From assembly GCA_026389315.1 (NCBI GenBank), contig JAPLIC010000019.1, forward strand, positions 1 through 64,000: a stretch of DNA of 64,000 nt, written 5' to 3'. The notes under the pieces were generated by a model that made no database searches, was not told where the DNA came from, and saw nothing but the letters and a program-made list of their open reading frames with translations. Positions 35,645 to 47,593 of the stretch are shown here, one piece after another (position 1 is the first letter of the stretch; the number at the start of each line of letters is the position of its first letter). Source of the DNA: Cyanobacteriota bacterium. GTDB lineage: Bacteria > Cyanobacteriota > Cyanobacteriia > PCC-6307 > Cyanobiaceae. Made by a program: the position numbers and the translations under genes.

Positions 35645-35872
35645 AGGCGCGGTGTCAAACCATGATCGCCCGGCCTGGCGTGGGGGCCAATGGCGCAGAG
35701 TTGGCCGCCAAAAACGCAGGCCGTAAGTGCTGCGATGGCCCACGATTCAACCCTGGACTGTCCTCCTTTAACGTCTTTGCGTTATCGCCCCAGAGAGGGC
35801 GAACCCATCCTGTTGTTGGCTTGATGTCTTGATGGTTGCCATGGTGAAAAAGTTGATTGGTGGGGGTTGTTG

Positions 35873-37150
35873 ATGGCAAGACGCAGAGCTCTATTGGGAT
35901 CCCTGTTGGGACTCGTGCTGTTGACCAGCGGCTGCTCGACACAGTGGCAGCCCCCCGAGAATTTCAACCTGCTGCTCTCGGCCGGCCTGGGCGAAGACAG
36001 GATCGCCCGCGCCAATCTCGAACGCCTGGCCCAGGAGCTGGCCAATGAATTCATGCGGGTCAACCCCCGGGTGAACGTGCATCTGCGCCTGACCTCCGAA
36101 AGTGAGGTGCTGTCCTTGATGCGCTCCCGCAGCGGACTGGGCGCCGCCCCCGACCTGTTGATCACCCGGGTGCCCGCGGCCTACGCCTTGGCCCAGGAAA
36201 GGCTGACCACAACCAGCTCCCTGGAGCCGGCGAAGCTGGATCCCCTGCGGATCAAATTTCTGGGACGCTTTCGCCAGGGCAATCGCTTTCGGGCCCTGCC
36301 CCTGCTGGTGCAGCCCACCGTCGCCTGTTACAACCGCAAGCGGGTGCCGGCACCGCCCCGAACCCTGGAGCAATTGGTGAGCCAGGCCAATGGGGGACAG
36401 AAGATGGGCCTGCCGCTGGAGCTGCGGGAGCTGCTCTGGACGGCCACCGGTTTCGGTGCCCAGCAGCCCCTGTTTCAACTGCTGGAGGTGAGGTCACGGA
36501 TCCACTCCACAGAGCCACTCAAGGGGACTGCCCGGCAATTGGTGCTGGCTTGGTTGGAATGGCTCTATCGGGCCAACGTGGAGCCGAATGTGATTTTCGT
36601 TGATACGGCCGATGAGCTGGTGGCCCGGCTGGAGAAGGGCCAATTGGATTGGATCAGCTGTAATGCCACCACCATCACTCGGTTGCAACGGTCCCTTGGC
36701 AGCAATTTGGCGGTGGCTGACTTGCCCCGGGGACCCGATGGAGCGCCGTCCCGTCCGTTCGCCCGCATGCTGGTGATGAGTTTCGGTCGGGATTCGACCC
36801 CCGGTCAACGCGAGGCCGCCGAAAAGTTTGCCCTGTTTGTGCTCAACGAATACACCCAGAGCAAAATGGTGGCCAAGGCCGTTGGCAACATGCCTGTTAA
36901 CCAAAACGTGGTGGTGCCTGTCAAGGATGCTGCCTATCTGCCGGTGATAGAGCGGAGTCTGGATCATTCGATTATTCCTAGTTTCTATGAAGGTATGCGC
37001 ATCACCACGCTGGCCAATACCCTGCGGCCAATCCTCAAGCAAACCATCTATGGCGAGCAGAAACCCGAGCAGGTGTTGAAGGCCATTGAGGCCATTGCGA
37101 ATGGCCCTAATGCCGATGTTGTTCCTGTCTCTGGAGGTCCAAATCAATGA
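35873..37150 (+). CDS. Extracellular solute-binding lipoprotein (ABC-type binding protein)
   Basis: The 425-residue protein has an Arg-rich n-region (MARRRALLG) and a lipobox LLTSGC (Cys21). The mature part is a family-1 type periplasmic binding fold: LAQELANEFMRVNPRVNVHL, APDLLITRVPAAYALAQERL, RALPLLVQPTVACYNRKRVP and FALFVLNEYTQSKMVAKAVG with NMPVNQNVV. Sugar-type ligands are usual for the family, but the ligand is not predictable here. No ABC permease or ATPase gene follows. Instead the stop overlaps the start of an MscS-type channel by four bases (ATGA). The ATG at 35873 is preferred over TTG codons just before it. Confidence 0.85.
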   Translation: MARRRALLGSLLGLVLLTSGCSTQWQPPENFNLLLSAGLGEDRIARANLERLAQELANEFMRVNPRVNVHLRLTSESEVLSLMRSRSGLGAAPDLLITRVPAAYALAQERLTTTSSLEPAKLDPLRIKFLGRFRQGNRFRALPLLVQPTVACYNRKRVPAPPRTLEQLVSQANGGQKMGLPLELRELLWTATGFGAQQPLFQLLEVRSRIHSTEPLKGTARQLVLAWLEWLYRANVEPNVIFVDTADELVARLEKGQLDWISCNATTITRLQRSLGSNLAVADLPRGPDGAPSRPFARMLVMSFGRDSTPGQREAAEKFALFVLNEYTQSKMVAKAVGNMPVNQNVVVPVKDAAYLPVIERSLDHSIIPSFYEGMRITTLANTLRPILKQTIYGEQKPEQVLKAIEAIANGPNADVVPVSGGPNQ

Positions 37151-38412
37151 ATCAGATTCTCTTTGAGCTCAGCGGTTGGTTAAGCCTGCTCGGTCGTTTT
37201 TCCCTGGTGCTGCAGCTGGCTGTTTTGGCCGGCCTGTTTGTGTTGTCGCGCCTGTTGTTTCGGCATCAGCGAATCTCGCCGGCCAGTTGGAGGATTGTTT
37301 TCACCGAGCTGGCCTTCCTCGCCTCCTTGGGGCTGGCATTTCTCGTCTTGCAACTGGTGGGAATGCCGGCTGGGCTGGTCTTCTTGGCGGCCGAATTGTT
37401 GGCGATTTGGATTGGACTGGAAATTTTGCGATTGCTGTTGCGACGCTATAATAATCCTGAGGTCGTTGAATCCTATTTCCAGCGGGCCGTGCGGCCCCTG
37501 TTTTTTGTGCTGGGGCTGATGGCTTGCCTTGGCAAAATCGACAACCTTGAGAGCTTCGGTAATATCTCGCTGATGCGCTTGTTTGATCAGAAATTCACGA
37601 TTGGGGACTTGGTACTGTTGCTGACTCTGCCCTATTTCGTGGTAGTGCTTTCTGAATTGCCGTCCTTCCTTTTTGGCGCCACGGCTGCTCGGCTGATGGG
37701 CATGACGCCCGGCAACCGCAAGGCCTTTGAGTTGATCATCCGTTATCTGCTGATTGGTCTGGGCCTGGTCTGGATGTCCAGCTTCGTGGGCCTCAACGGC
37801 AATGCCCTGGCCGCCATGGCTGGCGGGTTGTCGGTTGGTCTGGGCTTTGGCATCAAGGAGGTGTTTTCCAACTTCGTCAGTGGTTTATGGCTGCTGCTGG
37901 AGGGCTCGGTCCGCCCTGGCGAGATCTTGATTGTCGATGGCGATGCTTGTGAAGTGAAAAATCTGGGTTTGCGGGCCTCGACGTTGCTGCGCACCAGCGA
38001 TAACGCCGAATTAGTCGTGCCCAACCAGACATTTTTTACCAATACCACGACCACTTTTACGGGGGAAACCAAGGCCCTAAGGTGCAGTTCGGTGACGGTT
38101 GGGGCGAATTACAGCCATGAGCCGGATGAAGTGATTGCCTTGCTTGTGGCCACGGCCAAGGCCAATCCCAGGGTGTTGACTCAGCCGCCCCCGAAAGCGT
38201 TTGTGGATAATTTTGGGGAATCGGCGATTGAATATGAGCTTGAATTTTCGATGGCAGACCCCCTCACCAAAGGCAGCATTGCCAAGGAGCTAAGGCGGGC
38301 TATTTGGTATGCCTTCCGTGATAACGGCATCGAAATGCCCTATCCCCAGCAGGTGCTGCATTGGGCCCCTCGATCCCGTCCTTCGCAGGCTCAGGAAAGG
38401 GGCACTGATTAA
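37147..38412 (+). CDS. MscS-family mechanosensitive-type ion channel
   Basis: The 421-residue protein has six or so membrane segments and then the MscS core: AAMAGGLSVGLGFGIKEVFS (pore-lining TM3), NFVSGLWLLLEGSVRPGEIL, the beta domain LGLRASTLLRTSDNAELVVP with NQTFFTNTTTTFT, and a cytoplasmic alpha/beta domain ending IEMPYPQQVLHW. Members open by membrane tension or, in some branches, by ligand. It is translationally coupled (4-base overlap) to the solute-binding lipoprotein gene. The long N-terminal membrane part may be where such a partner acts. It is convergent with queE. Confidence 0.93.
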   Translation: MNQILFELSGWLSLLGRFSLVLQLAVLAGLFVLSRLLFRHQRISPASWRIVFTELAFLASLGLAFLVLQLVGMPAGLVFLAAELLAIWIGLEILRLLLRRYNNPEVVESYFQRAVRPLFFVLGLMACLGKIDNLESFGNISLMRLFDQKFTIGDLVLLLTLPYFVVVLSELPSFLFGATAARLMGMTPGNRKAFELIIRYLLIGLGLVWMSSFVGLNGNALAAMAGGLSVGLGFGIKEVFSNFVSGLWLLLEGSVRPGEILIVDGDACEVKNLGLRASTLLRTSDNAELVVPNQTFFTNTTTTFTGETKALRCSSVTVGANYSHEPDEVIALLVATAKANPRVLTQPPPKAFVDNFGESAIEYELEFSMADPLTKGSIAKELRRAIWYAFRDNGIEMPYPQQVLHWAPRSRPSQAQERGTD

Positions 38413-38420
38413 GGCACATT

Positions 38421-38495
38421 TTAACGCACTCTTAGTTTACGCAATCCAAGTTTACGCACTCCTGGTTTACGCAATCAAAATTAACGCACCCCAAG
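38421..38495. repeat. Five tandem 15-bp repeats between the MscS gene and queE
   Basis: Copies at 38421, 38436, 38451, 38466 and 38481 follow the pattern TTTACGCAnTCCAAG with 2-5 changes each; the outer copies have TTAACGCA. The last copy supplies the queE stop codon (TAA on the minus strand). Read on the minus strand in another frame, the array would encode a repeated pentapeptide CVNxD/E. Confidence 0.9.
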
Positions 38496-39149
38496 CCATT
38501 TGTGGCTTTGCAAGCTGAGGCGCCAGCGGGGATTCTGGCGCACATGGGCAATGGCAAGCTCCTGGCCCACTGGGCTATCCCAGAGGGGTTGCAGTAACAA
38601 AATCGGCGGCGAGGCTGAGTCCGGTCGGCCGGCCTCCATGGCGGCCAGGGCCATGGTCTCGGCGAAGGCCAGGTCGTCTTTGTCGCCCACCACCACCTTG
38701 AGTTCGTGACAGGTGGCCAGGACCTGCTGCTGCGGCGGCCGGTGCCGTTTGGGGGAGAGGGTGATCCAGTCGAAGCGGCCGCTGAGGGCATCAACGCCAC
38801 TGGTTTCCAGGTGGATGGGCAGGCCAGCGGGCTGGTCAGCACTGGCGGTGGCAGCGCGCAGCTGGTCGCAGAGTGCTTCGAGCTGGTGTTGGAGCGGCTC
38901 CCCCCCGGTGATCACCACGAAGCCGGCGCCTGCCGCCGCCGCACCGCGGGCCGCGGCGGCGCGGTCGATCAGGCTCTGGCGGGGGTGGCTCGCCTCGGGC
39001 CAGGAGTGCTTGGTGTCGCACCAGGGGCAGCCCACCGTGCAGCCCGCCAGGCGGATGAAGAAGGCGCTGCGGCCGGCATGCATCCCCTCTCCCTGGAGGG
39101 AGTGAAAGGTCTCGACCACCGGCAGGGACAACGAAGCCAAGGCGGACAC
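38481..39149 (-). CDS. queE: 7-carboxy-7-deazaguanine synthase
   Basis: The 222-residue radical-SAM enzyme starts MSALASLSLPVVETFHSLQG, with the EGMHAGRSAFFIRLAGC region and the cluster motif CTVGCPWC (Cys37, Cys41, Cys44; CxxxCxxC). Later come VVITGGEPLQHQLEALC and HLETSGVDALSG. It converts carboxy-tetrahydropterin to the deazaguanine that QueC uses. Its C terminus runs into the first copies of a 15-bp tandem repeat that provides the stop codon, so the end (KWLGVR) may have been trimmed or changed. Assignment is secure. Confidence 0.95.
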   Translation of the reverse strand: MSALASLSLPVVETFHSLQGEGMHAGRSAFFIRLAGCTVGCPWCDTKHSWPEASHPRQSLIDRAAAARGAAAAGAGFVVITGGEPLQHQLEALCDQLRAATASADQPAGLPIHLETSGVDALSGRFDWITLSPKRHRPPQQQVLATCHELKVVVGDKDDLAFAETMALAAMEAGRPDSASPPILLLQPLWDSPVGQELAIAHVRQNPRWRLSLQSHKWLGVR

Positions 39150-39446
39150 GCTCTAGGGGGCTTGCAAGGGATGACAGCATTAGCCTGCCAGCCGAGTCGC
39201 AGTGGCGGCAGGATCCGCCTTGGCCCAGCGATGGCAGTGTTGCCATGTCTGGGTCAGATCGAGGCAGAGAAGCCTGCCGGGCGAGGTCGGCGAGGTCGTC
39301 TGCCCGCCTCTATGGGCTCCCAGGGGACGGCGCTGTGATCAGGTCTGATCCCGCTCCTGCTCGCGCAGGATCCGCAGCCTTCCCACTGCTCAGTTGGTGC
39401 CACACGAACCGTAGGCTTTCGTGCAGAACGATCAGAGAGTCCGGTC
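39150..39446. other. Intergenic stretch, no recognisable gene
   Basis: Nearly 300 bases between the queE start and the antitoxin-like remnant. No coding pattern is seen. A small hairpin CACGAA...TTCGTG (about 39402-39422) precedes the antitoxin-like frame. Confidence 0.5.
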
Positions 39447-39752
39447 ATGGTCGCCGCAGCAAACCTCGCCGCAGCCAACCTCGCCGCAGCCCATCCCGCC
39501 GCGCTGAAGCTCGTTGGCAGCAACGGGCAGATTTCCTTGGGCAAGCAATACGCCGGCCGCCATGTGCTGGTGGAAGAACGCGAACCCGGTGTCTGGGTTA
39601 TTCGCACCGCGACCGTCATTCCAGACAATGAGCGCTGGCTGCACGAACCCTCGAGAAGCCGCCTGCAGGGATTGACGCTGTTTATTCATTTCGGATCAGT
39701 CAGTCACGCCGCGCTACGGCTCACCGAGACGGTGATTTCATTCGCCTGCTGA
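39447..39752 (+). pseudogene. Antitoxin-like (SpoVT/AbrB-type) gene, C-terminal part lost
   Basis: The frame encodes ALKLVGSNGQISLGKQYAGR and PGVWVIRTATVIPDNERWLH, which closely resembles cyanobacterial AbrB-like antitoxins. The match stops after residue 68 (NERWLHEP, base ~39650). The remaining 33 residues are unlike any antitoxin tail and the expected continuation is missing. Just after this point, a different frame encodes a toxin-like tail, so a deletion seems to have joined the two genes. The N terminus contains a duplicated AANLAAANL from a 15-bp direct repeat. Transcription or repressor function is doubtful. The match to the antitoxin family is remembered, not searched. Confidence 0.5.
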
Positions 39753-39793
39753 CGATTGCCCCGGATCACGATGCCACCTATGGCAAGAACTAG
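39632..39793 (+). pseudogene. RelE/ParE-type toxin remnant (C-terminal part only)
   Basis: In the frame shifted by two bases from the antitoxin-like gene, after a stop at 39629-39631, the DNA reads LEKPPAGIDAVYSFRI, SQSRRATAHRDGDFIRLL and TIAPDHDATYGKN before a TAG. This pattern (VYSFRI...RDGDFIRLL...DHDATYG) resembles the end of RelE/ParE-superfamily toxins in cyanobacteria. The N-terminal two thirds and a start codon are absent. With the antitoxin fragment it marks a deleted type II toxin-antitoxin module, and it cannot make a complete toxin. Confidence 0.45.
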
Positions 39794-39855
39794 CGCGACC
39801 AGCTCGCTGATGGATAACGAGGCCCAGCATGGGTCAGCAGCCAGCCAACGATTCA

Positions 39856-41652
<1,797 letters not shown>

Positions 41653-41710
41653 TCAGGTGTCTGGGGTTTGCTGGTCTTGCGGCGACAGGGCCCGTGGGCA
41701 ACCATGGCCC

Positions 41711-42370
41711 ATGCTCAGGTCAATGGTCCCTTTGTTGCGGCCGGTGTGGTCCCCCTTGAGGTCCTATCTCGCCCTGGTGGATCGGGATGGCCAACGCTGC
41801 AGTGGCCCCGTGCTGTTGAGCGGCGTGGTGGTGGGCACCGGGGTGGTGCGTCTGTTGGGCGAATCCCTTGCCCAGACCAGTCGCTTCAGCTTGGAGGTGT
41901 TGATGCTGATGGTGCTGCAGGTGTTTGGGCCGATGCTGGTGGCGATGATCGCGATCATTCGCCTGACCCCGGATTGGGTGGAGCGGGCCGCGACGGTCAG
42001 TGGGAAGGCCTGGCACGCCGTCGTGCTGCCGGCCCTGCCCGTGGCCTTTGGGCTGATGCTGCAGTTCCTGGCGGTGAGCCTGATCAGTGGGGTGGCGGCC
42101 TCGCCCCGCGCTGATTTTGCTGGGGAGTTGGCGGAGGTGCTCGGCGGTTTGGAGTGGCCCGATCTGGTGCGGGCCTTGCTGCGTTGTGCTTTGTTTTTAC
42201 TGGCCGGTGCCTCCTGGTGTCTGCGGGAGACCCTGGTGGGGTTGGCCCGGCGGCGGCCCCTGGCTGACATCGTTGGCGATGGCCTCCTCCATACCCTCCT
42301 GCTGGTGCTTTTGCTCAAGTTGTTTTGGATCTTGGCGATCGATCCGCTGCGCCTGGGGCGGCCCCAATGA
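41711..42370 (+). CDS. Divergent MlaE-like permease (MCE transport system)
   Basis: The 219-residue hydrophobic protein has about five membrane segments. The order of features FGPMLVAMIAIIRLT, WHAVVLPALPVAFGLMLQFL, LVRALLRCALFLLAGASWCL and LLHTLLLVLLLKLFWILA follows MlaE-type permeases, which move phospholipids with an MCE protein. However, the canonical Gly-rich loop is not conserved, so the match is remote. The downstream gene is an MlaD protein with a 4-base overlap (ATGA), which is the best support. No ATPase (MlaF) is beside them. The start ATG at 41711 is preferred over a GTG upstream at 41657. Confidence 0.6.
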   Translation: MLRSMVPLLRPVWSPLRSYLALVDRDGQRCSGPVLLSGVVVGTGVVRLLGESLAQTSRFSLEVLMLMVLQVFGPMLVAMIAIIRLTPDWVERAATVSGKAWHAVVLPALPVAFGLMLQFLAVSLISGVAASPRADFAGELAEVLGGLEWPDLVRALLRCALFLLAGASWCLRETLVGLARRRPLADIVGDGLLHTLLLVLLLKLFWILAIDPLRLGRPQ

Positions 42371-43362
42371 GTCGGGAGACTTCAGGGACGGGGTTGTTCC
42401 TGCTGACTGGTGTGTTGCTGGCGGTGGGTTCGCTGCTGGCCCTGGCCCGCGAGAAGCACTGGGGTCAGCCCTCCTTTCCGGTGCAGCTGCGCACGTTCAA
42501 CGCCGATGGTCTGCGGCCTGGCATGGAGGTGCGTGTCTCGGGGATGCCGGTCGGTCGGGTCGAGCAGCTGAGCTTGCAACCCGACGCCTCCGTGCTGGTG
42601 CGGTTGGCGGTGGAGCAACGGCACCGGCGTTTGATCGGCCCTGGTAGCCGGGCTTTTAAGGGGCAAGAGGGCCTGGTGGGGGACCACTACATCGGCATCG
42701 CCACCCGGCCCCTGGGCCCTGGGGTGTTGCCGGCGGCCGAGGGCGTTCTGGCCCTCCCCTACGAGCCATCGCTGGATAGCCGCACATTGATAGCCGGCCT
42801 GATGGCCAGCAAGCTGCAGGTGGATCGGACCCTGGAGCAGACGCGGCTCCTGGCGAGCAGCGACCTTCCCCGCACCCTCGCAGCCTTGCGCGGCACCATG
42901 GCCTCCGTGGATCGCCTCAGTGCCCAGACAGGCCAAGAGCTCAAACCGACCCTGGGCCGGGTGCGCCAGACCCTGGGCCAGGTGGATCGCCTGGCCAGCA
43001 CCGTTAAGCAAGAGACGGCCCAGACCGGTCCCCAGCTGCGACGCACCCTCGGCCAGGCCGGCGGCGCCGCGTTGGCGGCCCAGACCACGGCCCGGGAGGC
43101 CTCGACGGCGCTGCAGCAGGTGCGCCCTCCCTTGCAGAGAACGGTCGGCGAGCTGGAGCAGTTATCCCATGGGTTGAACCGCCTGCTGGCTCCCTTGCTG
43201 GGCAGCGGTTGGTTGGACCCAGCCGGTGAGCCCGGATCGGCGCCTGCGGGTCAACGGGGCAAGGGCAAGCCAGGGGCAACGCATCTCGGTCCCGCCCAAT
43301 CCCCTGGATCCGGGCCGGAGGATCCAGCTCGGGCCCATCCGCGCATGCCGCCCCTGCCTTGA
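42367..43362 (+). CDS. MlaD/MCE-domain lipid-transport protein
   Basis: The 331-residue protein has one N-terminal membrane anchor (GLFLLTGVLLAVGSLLALA), then an MCE domain (PVQLRTFNADGLRPGMEVRV, SGMPVGRVEQLSLQPDASVL, EGLVGDHYIGIATRP). A long helical region follows with repeated T/Q-rich heptads (LKPTLGRVRQTLGQVDRLAS) that could form a periplasmic tunnel or coiled coil, then a Pro-rich C terminus. In cyanobacteria such proteins carry lipids between inner and outer membranes. It begins inside the stop of the permease-like gene, so the pair is coupled. Confidence 0.9.
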   Translation: MSRETSGTGLFLLTGVLLAVGSLLALAREKHWGQPSFPVQLRTFNADGLRPGMEVRVSGMPVGRVEQLSLQPDASVLVRLAVEQRHRRLIGPGSRAFKGQEGLVGDHYIGIATRPLGPGVLPAAEGVLALPYEPSLDSRTLIAGLMASKLQVDRTLEQTRLLASSDLPRTLAALRGTMASVDRLSAQTGQELKPTLGRVRQTLGQVDRLASTVKQETAQTGPQLRRTLGQAGGAALAAQTTAREASTALQQVRPPLQRTVGELEQLSHGLNRLLAPLLGSGWLDPAGEPGSAPAGQRGKGKPGATHLGPAQSPGSGPEDPARAHPRMPPLP

Positions 43363-43374
43363 GGCTGCGGGGCT

Positions 43375-43860
43375 TCAGCCCTCCAGCAGGCTGCGCAGCA
43401 TCCAGGCGGTTTTTTCGTGGATTTGGAGCCGTTGGGTCAGCAGGTCGGCGGTGGGTTGGTCGCCCGCAGCATCGGCGATGCGGAACACCCCGCGGATGGT
43501 CCTGGCTACGGCCTCATGGCCCTCCACCAGCTCCTTGACCATGGCCAGGGCAGCCGGGACCCCTTCGGCTTCAGCAATCGTGGCAAGGCGGCCGTAGGTG
43601 GCCCCGCCGTAGGGCGCCGGCAGACCCAAGGCGCGGATGCGTTCGGCGATGGCGTCGAGGGCGGTCCAGAGTTCGGTGTACTGCTCCATGAACATCAGGT
43701 GCAGGGTGTTGAACATCGGCCCGGTGACATTCCAGTGGAAGCCGTGGGTCTTGGCGTAAAGCACGGTGGAGTCGGCCAGCACCTGTCCCAACCCCTCGGC
43801 GATTTGGTGGCGCTGGGCTTCGGGGATGCCGATGTCGATCGGGGGGGCGCTGGGGGCCAT
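43375..43860 (-). CDS. dps: Dps-family DNA-protection/iron-storage protein
   Basis: The 161-residue four-helix protein has the Dps ferroxidase motif YAKTHGFHWNVTGPMFNTLH with His and Asp/Glu residues of the inter-subunit iron site (MEQYTELWTALDAIAERIRAL) and HEKTAWMLRSLL at the C terminus. Dps dodecamers oxidise and store iron and protect DNA from peroxide. The frame continues nine codons upstream to 43887, but the ATG at 43860 fits the family better. It lies between the MlaD gene (convergent, 12 bases away) and a sigma factor gene. No regulatory site was recognised. Confidence 0.93.
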   Translation of the reverse strand: MAPSAPPIDIGIPEAQRHQIAEGLGQVLADSTVLYAKTHGFHWNVTGPMFNTLHLMFMEQYTELWTALDAIAERIRALGLPAPYGGATYGRLATIAEAEGVPAALAMVKELVEGHEAVARTIRGVFRIADAAGDQPTADLLTQRLQIHEKTAWMLRSLLEG

Positions 43861-43938
43861 GGCTAGGCGTTGGGGGCTGGACCCCAACCTAGGCGTGGGC
43901 CCCTTGAGGGGTGTCTCGCCGCTGCGCTGCAGCCCTGG

Positions 43939-44970
43939 TCATCCCTCGAAGCTGCCCATGTAATCCCGCACACGCTTGCGCCGTTGCGGCTGGCGCAGCT
44001 TGAGCAGGGCGCTGGCCTCGATCTGGCGGACCCTTTCGCGGGAGATGCCCATCTGCTCGCCGATTTCCGTGAGGGTGCGGGGTGTGTCGTCCTCAAGACC
44101 GAAGCGCAGGCGGATGACGCTGGCCTCGCGGCTGCTGAGCTCCTCCAGCAGGGCCATCAGGTCGGCGCGCAGCTGGGCCCGGGTGAGCACCTGCTCCGGG
44201 GTCGGATGGTGGTCTTCGAGCAGGTCGCGCAGGTCGGTTTCCTGACCCTGACCGACGGGGCGATCGAGGGAGATGGCCTCGGGCTGGCGCTGCATGATCA
44301 GCCGCACCGTGTCCTCGCTGACGGCCAGTTCGAGGGCCAGCTCGGCCACGCTGGGGCTGCGTCCCAAGCGCAGCGAGAGTTCCCTTTGGGCCCGCTTGAG
44401 CCGGTTCAGTTTTTCGGTGATGTGGACCGGCAGGCGAATCGATCGGCTCTGGCTGGCGATGGCCCTGGTGATTGCCTGGCGAATCCACCAGTAGGCGTAG
44501 GTGCTGAAGCGGAAGCCCCGGGTGGGGTCGAAGCGCTCGACTGCCCGCTCCAGGCCCAGGGTGCCTTCCTGCACCAGATCCAGCAGCTCCAGGCCCCGCT
44601 GCTGGTATTTCTTGGCCACGGCCACCACCAGCCGCAGGTTGGCCTGGATCATGCGTTCCTTGGCGCGTCGCCCCTGGTGCAGGGCCAGGCGCAGTTCACT
44701 TGGATTGAGGCCCCAGTCCCGGGCCAGTTGGTCGGCCATGGCTTCGGGGAGTGGCTTGTCCCGATCGGGGCGGCTCTGCTGGGCCAGCAGGTGCTCACGC
44801 CGTTGGACCAGCCGGGCCAGGGTGACTTCTTCCTCCGGGGTCAGCAGCTGGACCTTGCCGATGTCCCGCAGGTATTGCCGCACCAGGTCGGTGGAGAGGG
44901 CTGGGGGCAAGGGATCAGGCCATGGTTGTAGCCAATGTGCAGTGCTCCAGAGATTCAGGCCGAGAATCAC
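43939..44970 (-). CDS. Group-2 (RpoD-like) RNA polymerase sigma factor
   Basis: The 343-residue protein lacks a full region 1.1 but has region 1.2 (STDLVRQYLRDIGKVQLLTP), the region 2 core (NLRLVVAVAKKYQQRGLELL and DLVQEGTLGLERAVERFD, FRFSTYAYWWIRQAITRAI), region 3 (SIRLPVHITEKLNRLKRAQR) and region 4 with the HTH (RTLTEIGEQMGISRERVRQI). Cyanobacteria have several such non-essential sigma factors (SigB-E types) for stress, nitrogen or light responses. The exact type cannot be decided. The start ATG at 44970 leaves a short N-terminal extension. A heptamer repeat lies upstream at 45001. Confidence 0.95.
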   Translation of the reverse strand: MILGLNLWSTAHWLQPWPDPLPPALSTDLVRQYLRDIGKVQLLTPEEEVTLARLVQRREHLLAQQSRPDRDKPLPEAMADQLARDWGLNPSELRLALHQGRRAKERMIQANLRLVVAVAKKYQQRGLELLDLVQEGTLGLERAVERFDPTRGFRFSTYAYWWIRQAITRAIASQSRSIRLPVHITEKLNRLKRAQRELSLRLGRSPSVAELALELAVSEDTVRLIMQRQPEAISLDRPVGQGQETDLRDLLEDHHPTPEQVLTRAQLRADLMALLEELSSREASVIRLRFGLEDDTPRTLTEIGEQMGISRERVRQIEASALLKLRQPQRRKRVRDYMGSFEG

Positions 44971-45000
44971 TGGTTTGACTTAGGCATTCGAGCGGTTTCC

Positions 45001-45028
45001 TTTCCCCTTTCCCCTTTCCCCTTTCCCC
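45001..45028. repeat. Heptamer tandem repeat (TTTCCCC)4
   Basis: Four exact copies of TTTCCCC, flanked by partial copies on both sides. They end six bases before the DUF1543 ATG and lie in the 64-base divergent region shared with the sigma factor gene. Short heptamer repeats are a known class in cyanobacterial genomes. Confidence 0.9.
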
Positions 45029-45034
45029 TTCTTC

Positions 45035-45553
45035 ATGTCCATGCAGTTGTTCCTGGTGGTGCTGGGCGGTCGCATCGACGGCTGCCACATTGAGCAGCAC
45101 GACGTCCGCTTTGTGGTGGGCGCCAGCATTGAGGACACCCTGCCCCAGTTGCGCCAGCAGTGGTTCGGGCGGCGACGGGGCCTGCACATCGACAGTTGGC
45201 TGGCCGTGCGTGCCGTCTCAGGCTGGCGGGTGGAGCTGCGCCAAGGGCCCAGCGCCGGCCACGAGAGGCTCTGGTTCGTCAATCGGGGTGGCTACGACCC
45301 CAGCCAGCTAGCCGAGCAGCACGCCTTTGGCTTGGTGGTGGCGACCTCGGCCCCGGCGGCCAAGGCCCGGGCCCGCTCGTTGCCGGTGCCGGGGGGAGTG
45401 CAGCCCCACACCGATGATCTCCATGCCATCGACGATTGCCTGCCGATCACGCTGTTGGAAGGCTGGCATGTGCACCTGATCGCCGATGGCGCCGCCCCGG
45501 CCCAGCCCCTGGTGCCCGACTGGTTTGGCTATCGGCGCATCGACCGCGGCTGA
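45035..45553 (+). CDS. DUF1543-domain protein
   Basis: The 172-residue protein begins MSMQLFLVVLGGRIDGCHIE and shows the DUF1543 pattern, VVGASIEDTLPQLRQQWFGR then GLHIDSWLAVRAVSGWRVEL and HLIADGAAPAQPLVPDWFGY. Members are cytoplasmic proteins of unknown function that bind no recognised cofactor. The ribosome-binding position is occupied by pyrimidine-rich heptamer repeats, so translation initiation may be weak or variable with copy number. It is divergent from the sigma-factor gene and convergent with aspS (39 bases between the ends). Confidence 0.85.
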   Translation: MSMQLFLVVLGGRIDGCHIEQHDVRFVVGASIEDTLPQLRQQWFGRRRGLHIDSWLAVRAVSGWRVELRQGPSAGHERLWFVNRGGYDPSQLAEQHAFGLVVATSAPAAKARARSLPVPGGVQPHTDDLHAIDDCLPITLLEGWHVHLIADGAAPAQPLVPDWFGYRRIDRG

Positions 45554-45592
45554 GGGGGCGGCCAGCGGGGACGGGATCAGCGCGGAGGCGGG

Positions 45593-47446
<1,854 letters not shown>

Positions 47447-47593
47447 GGTGGGAACGGCAAGCAATCGGGGATTTTCCCATGGCGGCGGCAGGGGACTGGC
47501 GGCTGTGCTGTTTGGTGACGAAGCTCGGGGGGCACCAGGCGGCGAGGGCTGGCGTGGCTACTGATGGGGGGTTCCTGGTGGGCCCATGACGTG

